From positions 3,720,001 through 3,784,000 of the forward strand of contig NZ_CP032869.1 of assembly GCF_003576455.2 (NCBI RefSeq): a DNA stretch of 64,000 bases. The letters run 5' to 3'. The stretch's first letter is position 1, and each line of letters starts with the position of its first letter. Position numbers and translations under genes: made by a program. The notes under the pieces were generated by a model. That model worked only from the letters and a program-made list of their open reading frames with translations. It searched no databases and was not told where the DNA came from. This document shows, piece after piece, positions 24,938-33,010 of the stretch. Origin of the DNA: Mucilaginibacter celer (GTDB lineage: Bacteria; Bacteroidota; Bacteroidia; Sphingobacteriales; Sphingobacteriaceae).

Positions 24938-25132
24938 ATGGCTATTCAAACTAACTTCGAACAAATTGTTGAAAGACTGAGGCAGGACGGTAAGGTGAGA
25001 CAACTTAATGAAACAGATACGAAAGCATTATTATCCGGCCTTGAAACAGAGCTGGAGGATTTTAGGATCGATGGACGCAGGCGTCAGCAGGAATCGCTTG
25101 CGGAAATGTCATCGCTTGTGCTAACCGCATAA
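24938..25132 (+). CDS. Small helical protein, unknown
   Basis: A 64-residue, charged, probably all-helical protein starting MAIQTNFEQIVERLRQDG, 7 bp after the peptidase gene and almost surely co-transcribed. It contains several Glu/Asp/Arg/Gln clusters (RIDGRRRQQES) and no Cys. I recognise no family. It could be a partner, inhibitor or substrate of the peptidase. It ends 17 bp before the convergent DUF6527 gene. Confidence 0.6.
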   Translation: MAIQTNFEQIVERLRQDGKVRQLNETDTKALLSGLETELEDFRIDGRRRQQESLAEMSSLVLTA

Positions 25133-25149
25133 CAAGCTTTGCAATCAGT

Positions 25150-25491
25150 TTACGAACGAACCTTTCCAACCCATTCAATGGAGCCATTTTTAATAATAAA
25201 GTGACTCCTGCAGCCATCAGTTCCCCAAATAGATGGCTGCAAAGAAATTTTTCTTTTTTCCACCTGATATATCCAGCAAGGTTTAGCTTCCTGCAATGTA
25301 TTTAAGTTGATAATTCGCCTGCAACCACAAGGGCATCTCATTGTTATAAGCCATTCATTGGCTTCACCAACAATGTATATCATATTTTTAGCATACCGAA
25401 CTGGAATATCTCCGACTAACCGATATTTAAATCTGCGCCTGAAAAAGCTAAAACCATGTACCCAACAGTAAAAACGTTCCAACATTTTCAT
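25150..25491 (-). CDS. DUF6527 zinc-ribbon-like protein of the Ubl operon
   Basis: A 113-residue protein with MRCPCGCRR (Cys53, Cys55, Cys57), and later PSIWGTDGCRSHF (Cys94, His97), which together look like a metal-binding treble-clef or ribbon site. The pattern W-x-x-x-M-R-C-P-C-G-C ... P-S-I-W-x-T-x-G-C-R-S-H-F is that of DUF6527 proteins found beside JAB/E1/E2/Ubl genes. It overlaps the stop of the JAB-E1 gene by an ATGA junction, so it is the last gene of that operon. Possible roles are an E3-like or substrate adaptor; not demonstrated. Confidence 0.8.
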   Translation of the reverse strand: MKMLERFYCWVHGFSFFRRRFKYRLVGDIPVRYAKNMIYIVGEANEWLITMRCPCGCRRIINLNTLQEAKPCWIYQVEKRKISLQPSIWGTDGCRSHFIIKNGSIEWVGKVRS

Positions 25492-26876
25492 GGCAAATCA
25501 GGCATTTCAAGATATGGAATCATGTCTCCCCTACCTACTTTCTTTCGTAAATAAAGATCTGTTGGGTAGCTTTCTTCATCTACATTCACAATACAATTCT
25601 CAGACAGGTCAATAATACTACCAGCGTAATTATTTGGACGTTCCGCCTTATAGCCATGTATACGGTTTAAAAACTCATTGATCGCATGGCTTGCAACCAT
25701 CATATTAACACTTATAACAGCCGGACTGCTAACATTAATATTTTTTATATAGGCATTTTTGATTAAAGCTTCATATTCTTCAGGGTTTTTACGAAGCTGG
25801 GCGGCGGCCCGTAAATCATCGATAGTATAGACACCCCTTGTGATGAGGGAAGACACCCCAGGCTGCAGGTAATGAACACTGCCGCAAATCTTACTTATGC
25901 CCCCTAAACCGTCTGCCTCCAGTTTGACACCAAGGTCGAAATATGGAATAAGATAAAAAGCGCTTAGCTGGTTGAGTAAGTGCCGCCCATCGACACTATC
26001 CATACAGCCAAAAACGACATCGCATGATGCGACCAATTCCAACCCCTCGCGATTATCATATAAATTAACTGGTAAAACAGTCACTTTTGTTTCTAATCCC
26101 ATGGTCTCAATAGCTCGCTTTAAAACATGAACTTTGTAAAGCGCTTTTTCTGCATCGTCCAACGTGGCATTCACAATACGATTTAGATTTTTATGTTCGA
26201 TTCGATCTGGATCTACCAACACCAATTCACCCACCCCAAGCCGGGCAAGCTGCTCTATTAATGGGCTACCTGTGCCGGAACAGCCGATGACTGCAATCCT
26301 AAGCCGCTTTAATAGACTATAAGTTTTTTGGCCAAAAGCTTGAATTGTTCTGAGAGCAAAAGCGGCATTGCCATCTACAGGTGACAAATCACCCACTTTT
26401 ATAGTTTCGCCGACGATCGTAAAACGGTCGATCGGGTAACTGCTCATATCTGGGAAAAAAAACCTTCCGAAATACTCCCCACCTGGCAACATAACGGCGC
26501 TTGCATGAGGACCGTCAGTATCTGACCATCCAAATACAGATTGAAAGAATTCATTATCCGAGCGGTTATCAGTTTCTGAAAATTCATTGTAGCCTCCGGG
26601 ATGACTATGAATCTTCACAATTGCCATATCAGAACGGCTAACTCTCAAAAAGAAGGGGTGAATAATTTTAGTTGGCCAATGCAAATGGTCATATTCCCGT
26701 GAAAAGCACTCTTCGTTCGGAATTATTTGTAATTCGTGAACAATGAGCGTTTCGCGACCTCCCGCACGTTGTCGTCCGCAAAGCGCGACCGCTACTGATT
26801 CCTTGTCATCGCCGCAAAAAAGATGTCCCATCAATCTTGCGTGATCATAACCTGATATTTTAAACTGTAGTTCCAT
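25488..26876 (-). CDS. JAB deubiquitinase-like + ThiF E1 fusion
   Basis: A 462-residue two-domain protein. Residues ~1-165 are a JAB/MPN metallopeptidase with the JAMM motif HSHPGGYNEFSETD (His90, His92, Asp103) that would trim the Ubl tail. Residues ~185-440 are a ThiF/E1 adenylation domain with the nucleotide loop VIGCSGTGSP, the LVLVDPDRIEHKNLNR Asp/Asn/Arg set and DVVFGCMDSVDGR. The stretch where many E1-like proteins have PGxxCLxC reads QPGVSSLITRG, so the usual crossover-loop Cys is absent. I chose the ATG at 26876, 1 nt after the E2 stop, over one 9 codons earlier. Fused JAB-E1 proteins are typical of bacterial Ubl-conjugation operons. Confidence 0.88.
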   Translation of the reverse strand: MELQFKISGYDHARLMGHLFCGDDKESVAVALCGRQRAGGRETLIVHELQIIPNEECFSREYDHLHWPTKIIHPFFLRVSRSDMAIVKIHSHPGGYNEFSETDNRSDNEFFQSVFGWSDTDGPHASAVMLPGGEYFGRFFFPDMSSYPIDRFTIVGETIKVGDLSPVDGNAAFALRTIQAFGQKTYSLLKRLRIAVIGCSGTGSPLIEQLARLGVGELVLVDPDRIEHKNLNRIVNATLDDAEKALYKVHVLKRAIETMGLETKVTVLPVNLYDNREGLELVASCDVVFGCMDSVDGRHLLNQLSAFYLIPYFDLGVKLEADGLGGISKICGSVHYLQPGVSSLITRGVYTIDDLRAAAQLRKNPEEYEALIKNAYIKNINVSSPAVISVNMMVASHAINEFLNRIHGYKAERPNNYAGSIIDLSENCIVNVDEESYPTDLYLRKKVGRGDMIPYLEMPDLP

Positions 26877-26877
26877 C

Positions 26878-27276
26878 TTATCTTTTTGTGAATTCTTCTT
26901 CAAACCAATATGAAATTAACGCCACATGAGTAGACAAATCGTCAACTCCCTCTCGCCAGGGATTCGTTGCGGTACGATGCCGCGACCAGCGTTGAAATTG
27001 TTTGCCATCTATGGGCTGTAAGCAGACAGCACCGATAAGTTTACCATCAAGCCTGGTTAAACCAGGATAGAAGTAGGCCATATCCAGCCCGGTTCGCGGA
27101 TAACCTGTCTCAATCTTAATTGCTATATCTGTATTTGAGATATTATATCCTAGAGGTACTGGATGATCTTTAATGATCACCCAGTGCATACCGCCGTCTA
27201 TAATAGTTTCCCAATCATTGCCCAAATTTTCAAGGTATATGGCGTCGGATTCGGGGAGCTGAAACTGCCTTCTCAT
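26878..27276 (-). CDS. E2-like protein (Prok-E2_E family)
   Basis: A 132-residue ubiquitin-conjugating-enzyme-fold protein. FYPGLTRLDGKLIGAVCLQ aligns by pattern with the HPN...G-x-I-C-L active-site segment of E2 enzymes, making Cys85 the candidate catalytic residue. FQRWSRHRTATNPWREGVDDL is the conserved W-S-R-H...W-x-x-G-x-D block of the bacterial E2 family E. The start at 27276 lies one base after the Ubl stop codon, the same 1-nt spacing as between this gene and the JAB-E1 gene; a start nine codons upstream would overlap the Ubl gene. Confidence 0.85.
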   Translation of the reverse strand: MRRQFQLPESDAIYLENLGNDWETIIDGGMHWVIIKDHPVPLGYNISNTDIAIKIETGYPRTGLDMAYFYPGLTRLDGKLIGAVCLQPIDGKQFQRWSRHRTATNPWREGVDDLSTHVALISYWFEEEFTKR

Positions 27277-27277
27277 T

Positions 27278-27586
27278 TTACTTACCTCCCTCTGTTTGAT
27301 CAAGCGGGATAGTCATAAATTTCTCTACGCCAGGTTCTACGAAGCTAACCTCCTGATCATAGTTTACCTTCACAACTTTGCCGCCTTTGAAGCGCTGATT
27401 TAATTGAAATCGTTCAGGTGGGTTTTTACCAGCGAGCTTTAAAATCTCTCTTCCGGTTAAGCATTCTTGCTCAACTTTATACTTCTGGCGATCAACCATG
27501 ATTAAATAGTGATGGCCTCGTGGGATTTCTCTGTTTTCCTTAACATAGACCTCTATGTCAATGATTAAAATTTCGTGTATTATCAT
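27278..27586 (-). CDS. Ubiquitin-like modifier (multiubiquitin-family beta-grasp)
   Basis: A 102-residue single beta-grasp domain of the Multi_ubiq type: HHYLIMVDRQKYKVEQECLTG, REILKLAGKNPPERFQLNQR and GVEKFMTIPLD are the usual strand/helix blocks. It ends TEGGK, so the residues Gly100-Gly101 are followed by one extra Lys, like a ubiquitin precursor needing a one-residue trim by the JAB domain. It is the first gene of a four-gene operon Ubl-E2-JAB/E1-DUF6527 and divergent from the sigma factor gene. Confidence 0.86.
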   Translation of the reverse strand: MIIHEILIIDIEVYVKENREIPRGHHYLIMVDRQKYKVEQECLTGREILKLAGKNPPERFQLNQRFKGGKVVKVNYDQEVSFVEPGVEKFMTIPLDQTEGGK

Positions 27587-27613
27587 TATCTTGTTTTTAC
27601 ACCAATAATCACA

Positions 27614-27642
27614 AAGCGTGACATTGCTTTTTTGTCACGCTT
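27614..27642. promoter_or_regulatory. Palindromic operator between Ubl and sigma operons
   Basis: AAGCGTGACA (27614-27623) and TGTCACGCTT (27633-27642) are perfect 10-bp arms around a 9-bp T-rich spacer. The site is centred in the 85-bp gap between the two divergent start codons, so one bound dimer could control both operons. Confidence 0.65.
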
Positions 27643-27671
27643 AGGGATTATATGATTAAATAAGTAATACT

Positions 27672-28343
27672 ATGTCAAATACTTTATCGCAAACAAAGAG
27701 TTTGAAAAGCATTTCAGAAAGGGATATTGTGTTAGGGCTGAAGTCAATAGAAAATGATGCCTTAATTACTCAATATCAGAACGAATTTTACCGGCGTTAT
27801 GCTCCGTACGTATTCAAATTGTCGGTTCAACGGTGTCAGATTTTTGCTGACGCTGATGATTTTGCGAAAGAAATAATGCAGCTAACGTTTATAAAGGCGC
27901 TGAAGACAATTAACAACTTTACAATTGCGTTAGGAATTGACGACGTAATACTTAAAAAGATGATTAAGGCGTGGTTAGGACGTATAGCAAATAATAACTT
28001 CAACAAGCTTTATGCAGAATACAAAAACGAAGAAGTTGAATTGGAAACAGTCGCTACAATCGAACCTACTTATGATCTCTTTGAAGAACTTTTTAATCCG
28101 GTTCCAGAAGAACAACCATCAGCGGTCTTAATTTTATTAAGAGAAGCTATGGAACAATTAAAAGAAATTGATAAACATATCATAATTAGCTATGCCGCCG
28201 AAAATTGCTTGTATACAACGCAACATATTCGGGATAGCACGATGAAAATATTGTGTGAAACTTATAACACAACACCTGACAATATACGACAACGTAAAAA
28301 CCGCGCACTGAAAAAAATAAAATTATTTTGCTTCAAAAATTAA
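27672..28343 (+). CDS. Sigma-70-like / ECF-type sigma factor
   Basis: A 223-residue putative sigma factor. The region-2-like segment spans ~25-115 (FYRRYAPYVFKLSVQRC, AKEIMQLTFIKALKTINNF, AWLGRIANNNFNKLY). A variable acidic linker follows, and a region-4-like HTH ~160-220 (ILCETYNTTPDNIRQRKNRALKKIK). It probably directs transcription of part of the island, possibly the Ubl operon across the shared operator or its own operon. No anti-sigma gene of a familiar type lies nearby; the ImmA/IrrE protease two genes downstream may regulate it by proteolysis (inference). Confidence 0.85.
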   Translation: MSNTLSQTKSLKSISERDIVLGLKSIENDALITQYQNEFYRRYAPYVFKLSVQRCQIFADADDFAKEIMQLTFIKALKTINNFTIALGIDDVILKKMIKAWLGRIANNNFNKLYAEYKNEEVELETVATIEPTYDLFEELFNPVPEEQPSAVLILLREAMEQLKEIDKHIIISYAAENCLYTTQHIRDSTMKILCETYNTTPDNIRQRKNRALKKIKLFCFKN

Positions 28344-28358
28344 AAGGCAACAACAACC

Positions 28359-28694
28359 ATGGCAAACGAAACCAAAAAAAATCCAACTGAAAAGGATCAA
28401 TCACCCGACTTGGAATTCTTATTACGAACAAACGGGTACCTCTTTCCTGAAACTATAAATGAAGTTTCGGAATACGAGAAAAGATTTGGCGATACCGACA
28501 TTATATTACCCGACGATATGCGTGAACCAACTTTTCTCGAAAAGGCACTTTCAAAAGTGCAGGGAAATAAATTAACAGCAATAAAAAACAAAGATGACAA
28601 TTTTGCCATCGCAGCAAGACTCGAGAAAGGGACGGAGCTTCCTGAGCGTATCAAAAAGAAAATGGACGAGGATCGTAATAAATCTGAAAAGTAA
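28359..28694 (+). CDS. Small charged protein between sigma factor and ImmA/IrrE protease
   Basis: A 111-residue hydrophilic protein beginning MANETKKNPTEKDQ, with a middle segment (FLLRTNGYLFPETINEVSEYE) and a Lys/Glu-rich tail. No known domain. The position 15 bp after the sigma gene and 5 bp before the protease gene suggests a three-gene operon in which this protein could be the protease's target or a sigma-binding factor. That is inference from position. Confidence 0.65.
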   Translation: MANETKKNPTEKDQSPDLEFLLRTNGYLFPETINEVSEYEKRFGDTDIILPDDMREPTFLEKALSKVQGNKLTAIKNKDDNFAIAARLEKGTELPERIKKKMDEDRNKSEK

Positions 28695-28699
28695 TAAAA

Positions 28700-29506
28700 G
28701 TGGACACTGAAAGGTTTGAGGAAATTGCGGAGTTAGCGGAAGCTATTGCCGACGAACATTTTGTAAACGGCAGAACTGATCTGCAGGGAATACTCGATGA
28801 AAAAAACATCAGGGTGATCAAAGGTAATTACGAAGATTACTTTTTAGGAAACTTAGTGCATCATTCGCGAAAGTTCTACTTATACTTAAATATGGATCAA
28901 CTAAGTGAGACCCATCAGCCACGTGTAAGATTTACTATCGCCCATGAACTCGGACACTTTTTTATCGATGAACACAGAAATGTTTTAAAAAAAGGCACCT
29001 CACTTTCATTCAATACCAATCATAACAATTTGGTCATTGAAAAAGAAGCAAATCACTTTGCTTCTTTTTTATTAATGCCGCCCAGCAAATTCAAAGCTGC
29101 GGCGGCAAAACTGCAATATGGAATAGAAGCGGTTTTGAGTTTATCACAACGCTTTGAATCATCAATTGATAGTACTGTGATACAGTATCTTAAACTAAAT
29201 TGCTGTCCGGGGCTGATGATCCGGTGGAATGAAGACCAATCAGTAAAAAGCTGGTTATGTAGTTCTTCTCTTTGTGAACTTACAGGAATCAAAGCCCGGC
29301 CGTATATTAAAACAATTTCCAATTATTTCGGCGAACTTAAAGACCAGTTTGTTATCGATGGCATTTTTTCTATTCAGGAGAGGGCAGTTAACTTGTCTAC
29401 ATGGCTTCCATCCATTAAATGTCAATCACCTGAAGACTTCGTGGCGATCGAACAAACCATAAAATTAGGTAAACATGGAGGTTTAACGTTATTAACGCTA
29501 AGCTGA
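28700..29506 (+). CDS. ImmA/IrrE-family metallopeptidase
   Basis: A 268-residue protein starting at GTG (5 bp after the previous stop). The zinc motif is HELGH (His82, Glu83, His86) in VRFTIAHELGHFFIDEH, with a downstream Glu in EKEANHFASFLLMP, the ImmA/IrrE arrangement. Such enzymes cleave repressors or signalling proteins (ImmA cuts ImmR, IrrE cuts DdrO). A C-terminal ~100-residue extension has two Cys pairs (NCCPG, WLCSSSLC) of unknown role. Likely acts with the sigma factor or the small protein upstream. Confidence 0.88.
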   Translation: MDTERFEEIAELAEAIADEHFVNGRTDLQGILDEKNIRVIKGNYEDYFLGNLVHHSRKFYLYLNMDQLSETHQPRVRFTIAHELGHFFIDEHRNVLKKGTSLSFNTNHNNLVIEKEANHFASFLLMPPSKFKAAAAKLQYGIEAVLSLSQRFESSIDSTVIQYLKLNCCPGLMIRWNEDQSVKSWLCSSSLCELTGIKARPYIKTISNYFGELKDQFVIDGIFSIQERAVNLSTWLPSIKCQSPEDFVAIEQTIKLGKHGGLTLLTLS

Positions 29507-29815
29507 AATACAGTTTAAAAAGCCATTTCATTTGCAAAATCCCCTCTTCAGCTTATTGTCTCTCTATTTTAATAAATACAATTTACCTATTCAAGAGCTG
29601 ATTGTGCATTTTTTGGGTTGAAAATAGTTACAAGCGAAACGAAGTTTTTTCCTAAAGAAAGTCGACTAAGTCCTAAAATAAAGCTCATAAGTGTCATTAT
29701 CGTCTGCAAAATAAAAATCTCCACGCGAATAGATACCACCCTTTTCCCACTGTTTTCGCTTTAACAAACCACGTTCCTTTGCTTATAAAGAAATCAATCT
29801 TTAACGAAAGCGAAA
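29507..29815. other. Intergenic stretch with a minus-strand coding remnant
   Basis: An open frame on the minus strand from 29782 down to the stop at 29666-29668 reads AKERGLLKRKQWEKGG... then SRGDFYFADDNDTYELYF. It lacks a start codon and looks like the end of a protein that has otherwise been lost, possibly a transposase. The remaining part probably holds the promoter of the LanKC gene; no clear TAnnTTTG element was found. Confidence 0.3.
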
Positions 29816-32482
29816 ATGGAACAAACTCAGATAAGCCAACAAAATTGCATTATTCAGCAATCGGACGTTGAAGTTGACCACCCATCTTCAAACGCGAATT
29901 ACGATTATTCCTATTATCTGATGGAACAGGGTTTTAGATTCACCTATGCTCATCCCTATTTGTTCGCAGGGGAATCCAGCAAAACTGATACCTGGCTGAT
30001 CCATATTACGGTTGTTCGCCTGCAATTTGACCAGCTGATCCGGCCATTACTTGCGTTTCTTAAACCCATTGCAGTTTCGTTCGCAATACCTGTCGATGCA
30101 GACCATCACAGCAGTATCCTCGACGGGCGAAGCAGCTTCCCACTTACCGGGAAAGCCATTACGATCTGCGCATCAACGTCAGAGGAAGCGATATTAATAG
30201 TTCACCATTTATGCACTTTGACGAAATCAATCATAGGGCCATCGATGCCCTGCGCCTATCACCTAACAGACACTGTTGGAATAAGCTACGGCACTTTATT
30301 CAGCCAAAATGATAACAGAGCGATAACAGGGTCGCTTTTTTACAAATCCGCGATTGCTGATAACTTAAAGCAGATAATTAACACAAAAAAAATTGCATGG
30401 CCATTCCAGGAGATAATGTCCTTAACTTCATTCAAACAACCACGTTTGCTGAACAAGCAGTATATCCCCATCGAAACATTCAAAAAAGACCCGAAGGGCA
30501 ATGTTTTCAAAGCCCTGAAATTAAACAGGATTTTCGATATGCAATGGTGCGTGATCAAGCAGGGCAGGCATTACCAGAGTTTTGATAATTCCGGGAGGGA
30601 CGCGAAAGATCGGCTGGCCTGGCAATTTGAGATCCATAAGCATTTCGAATCCAAAAACATCCTTCCGAAAACAATAGCACATTTCGAACTATACGGCGAT
30701 GCTTTCTTTGTTATGGATTACAAAGAATCCGTTTCTCTGACCGAAAAAGCAATTCAGCTAAGCGAGGGCCGTACCTGGACTTCGACATCTGTCGAAAGAA
30801 AAAGGGAGATGCTTGGTTATTTATTACAGGTAACGAACATCCTTGGGCAATTTCATGACGAGGGCTTTGTACACCGTGATGTTACGCCGGCAAATTTCGT
30901 TGTAACCGAAGCCGCCCAGGTCTTCGCCATAGATATCGAATTATGTTACAACATCCGGATGCAAGCTCCGAACCCTCCTTTCACCTTGGGGACACCGGGC
31001 TTTATGTCACCCGCGCAGGAAAAGGGCGATATACCCTCGTTCAAAGATGATATTCACAGTTTTGGCGCGCTATTAATTTCCTTGCTGACCGGGGTATTGC
31101 CAAATAAGTTAAACCTTAAAAATCCCAAACAACTTAAAACCAATCTATGCTATTTCATCGATTCGCCATCCTTGGTAAACGCAATTATTGCATGCCTTAG
31201 TGCAGATCCAGGCCTCCGGCCAGGCTTCTCCGAAATCCGTGCGGTTTTGGAACTATGTGACACCATGTTATTGACAACATTGGCTCCCTTGCCAGGCATT
31301 GCGCCGTCGATAGCCAATGAAAATTCAATCAGCATATTGAGTAACGCCTTCAATACAATTTCAAATCTTGTTTTTGGCTACAGGATGAATATTTCCAATA
31401 AGACGGTGGCGACCAACCCTGGTCAAAACTGCGAACCAGCGAATGCTGATTTCACCATAGGCATCACACCTGGCTTCGCTGACTTTGTCGTCCTTGCGAT
31501 GTACCAACCTTACTTTTCGACTGATTTGATTCAAGGGTTTAATTCTAATATCCAATCATGGATAGCACAAATCATGACGATCGAACTCCCCGACCTTGAA
31601 CTTCAAATTTTTTCAAATGCACTGAGCCAAATAAAACCAGGCACAGAACTGCTCCTGAATTTCATGAGTAAAGCTAACCCTCTCGCTGACGACCTTACCG
31701 ATCCTACCTCAGCTGCGATATCCGGGGGCCTGGCAGGTATCGGATTAAAATCGCTATTTCTTACGGACCAGCAGAGTTCAGAGTCCGACCGGAACCAATT
31801 AGCCGAAACGGTCAGCTGTATAAGTGCGATGCAAGAAAAAGATGGTTCCTGGGCAACCGTATCCAAAACGCCTGGCAAAAAAAGCTTTAAAGCAATTGGC
31901 TTTTCGCATGGCGTAGCAGGCATAACGTATTTCCTGTTAAGTTACTATGCAAGGTACCGGTCGGAAGATCTACGGGTACGAACCGTGTTCGCTTTGAAGT
32001 GGCTCATCAAGCAGCGCCGGTCTGACAGAGGCAAAATGACCTGGCCGGTCAGTGCCGAGAATCAAACCGTCGATCCCTGGCTGGAGCATGGATTCTCCGG
32101 CGTAGCTTTAACATTTATTAAGGCTTATGAAGTAATGGGCCATTCCATCTACAGGGAAATCGCCGAAGAAGTATTAGGCTATCACCCCTTGCATGTTACG
32201 AGTAATTATTGTGCTTTCGGCAATGGGTTGAGCGGATTAGGAGAAATATACCTGGAGGCTAACCGGGTATTCGGGAACGAGGAATGGCTTTTTCGAGCAA
32301 CCATAATTCGCGATACCTTGCTCAACAGTTGTTTCCGGGACGACGATGTTTGTTACTGGCTTGACGGCACGCAGTTAAATCCTACTCCTGATTTTTGGAC
32401 GGGCAATGCTGGCGTATTACACTTCCTGCTCCGTTTTGAATACCCCGATCAAATTCATTTCCTTGCACACCTTATCCCATAA
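29816..32482 (+). CDS. LanKC-like lanthionine synthetase (lyase-like/kinase/LanC-like)
   Basis: An 888-residue three-part protein. The N-terminal ~200 residues look like the lyase-like part of class III/IV synthetases (GFRFTYAHPYLFAG, FPLTGKAITICASTSEEA). A Ser/Thr-kinase domain spans ~225-490: VIK lysine in WCVIKQGR, catalytic HRDVTPANF (Asp355), DIE in place of DFG, and GTPGFMSPAQE. The C-terminal ~270 residues are LanC-like (FSHGVAGITYFLL, EHGFSGVALTFIKAYE, FWTGNAGVLHFLLR). The usual LanC zinc ligands (WCHG and CG...) are not present, as in class III enzymes. Such proteins phosphorylate and dehydrate Ser/Thr and form (methyl)lanthionine. A full role here depends on an unproven substrate, possibly the small secreted protein two genes on. 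Confidence 0.85.
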   Translation: MEQTQISQQNCIIQQSDVEVDHPSSNANYDYSYYLMEQGFRFTYAHPYLFAGESSKTDTWLIHITVVRLQFDQLIRPLLAFLKPIAVSFAIPVDADHHSSILDGRSSFPLTGKAITICASTSEEAILIVHHLCTLTKSIIGPSMPCAYHLTDTVGISYGTLFSQNDNRAITGSLFYKSAIADNLKQIINTKKIAWPFQEIMSLTSFKQPRLLNKQYIPIETFKKDPKGNVFKALKLNRIFDMQWCVIKQGRHYQSFDNSGRDAKDRLAWQFEIHKHFESKNILPKTIAHFELYGDAFFVMDYKESVSLTEKAIQLSEGRTWTSTSVERKREMLGYLLQVTNILGQFHDEGFVHRDVTPANFVVTEAAQVFAIDIELCYNIRMQAPNPPFTLGTPGFMSPAQEKGDIPSFKDDIHSFGALLISLLTGVLPNKLNLKNPKQLKTNLCYFIDSPSLVNAIIACLSADPGLRPGFSEIRAVLELCDTMLLTTLAPLPGIAPSIANENSISILSNAFNTISNLVFGYRMNISNKTVATNPGQNCEPANADFTIGITPGFADFVVLAMYQPYFSTDLIQGFNSNIQSWIAQIMTIELPDLELQIFSNALSQIKPGTELLLNFMSKANPLADDLTDPTSAAISGGLAGIGLKSLFLTDQQSSESDRNQLAETVSCISAMQEKDGSWATVSKTPGKKSFKAIGFSHGVAGITYFLLSYYARYRSEDLRVRTVFALKWLIKQRRSDRGKMTWPVSAENQTVDPWLEHGFSGVALTFIKAYEVMGHSIYREIAEEVLGYHPLHVTSNYCAFGNGLSGLGEIYLEANRVFGNEEWLFRATIIRDTLLNSCFRDDDVCYWLDGTQLNPTPDFWTGNAGVLHFLLRFEYPDQIHFLAHLIP

Positions 32483-32485
32483 CCT

Positions 32486-32932
32486 ATGAAAAAAGAACTG
32501 ATCTACGAATTGATCACCGGTTTACTGGTCCTGCTGTTCCTTTATACCGGCCTCAGCAAATTGCTCGATTTTAAGAATTTCGAAGTTTCCATGCTGTTTC
32601 AGCATTTACCGGCATGGCTAACCATACCGATGACCTATGGATTACCATTATCGGAGATCGCAGTAGCAGCCCTGATGATCCCGGATAAAAGTAGATTGCC
32701 GGGAAGTTACGTTTTCCTTATCATGATGACTGCCTTCACGTTGTATGTCGGCGCGGCGTTGCTGCACCTTTTCCCGAGAGCGCCCTGCGCTTGCGGAGGA
32801 ATGCTCAAATCATTAGGCTGGGGACAGCATTTCGTCCTTAACCTGCTGTTTATCATCCTTGCGGTTATCTCAATCCGATATTACCGCACTAAAAGAAAAT
32901 TGACAACAAAACATAAGCCTTTCGGGGCATAA
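32486..32932 (+). CDS. MauE/DoxX-family redox-associated membrane protein
   Basis: A 148-residue integral membrane protein with four predicted helices (~8-27, ~48-68, ~75-98, ~112-132). The segment PRAPCACGGMLKSLGWG carries a Cys-x-Cys-Gly pair, as in Bacteroidota MauE-like proteins that serve disulfide or electron relay. The family often sits next to thioredoxin-like TlpA proteins, as here (TlpA convergent, 0.4 kb away). It starts 3 bp after the LanKC stop, so they are co-transcribed. Confidence 0.85.
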   Translation: MKKELIYELITGLLVLLFLYTGLSKLLDFKNFEVSMLFQHLPAWLTIPMTYGLPLSEIAVAALMIPDKSRLPGSYVFLIMMTAFTLYVGAALLHLFPRAPCACGGMLKSLGWGQHFVLNLLFIILAVISIRYYRTKRKLTTKHKPFGA

Positions 32933-33010
32933 GATATTTCTCGCGCGCGAAATCAGGTTATTGCGGGTCCTGTGGTAAAACCCGCGAACATTTCTAAACA
33001 TAAACAAACC

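Noticed and set aside
27593..27660. Considered as a terminator for the Ubl operon
   Set aside because: It lies upstream of both divergent start codons, so the palindrome is more likely an operator than a terminator.
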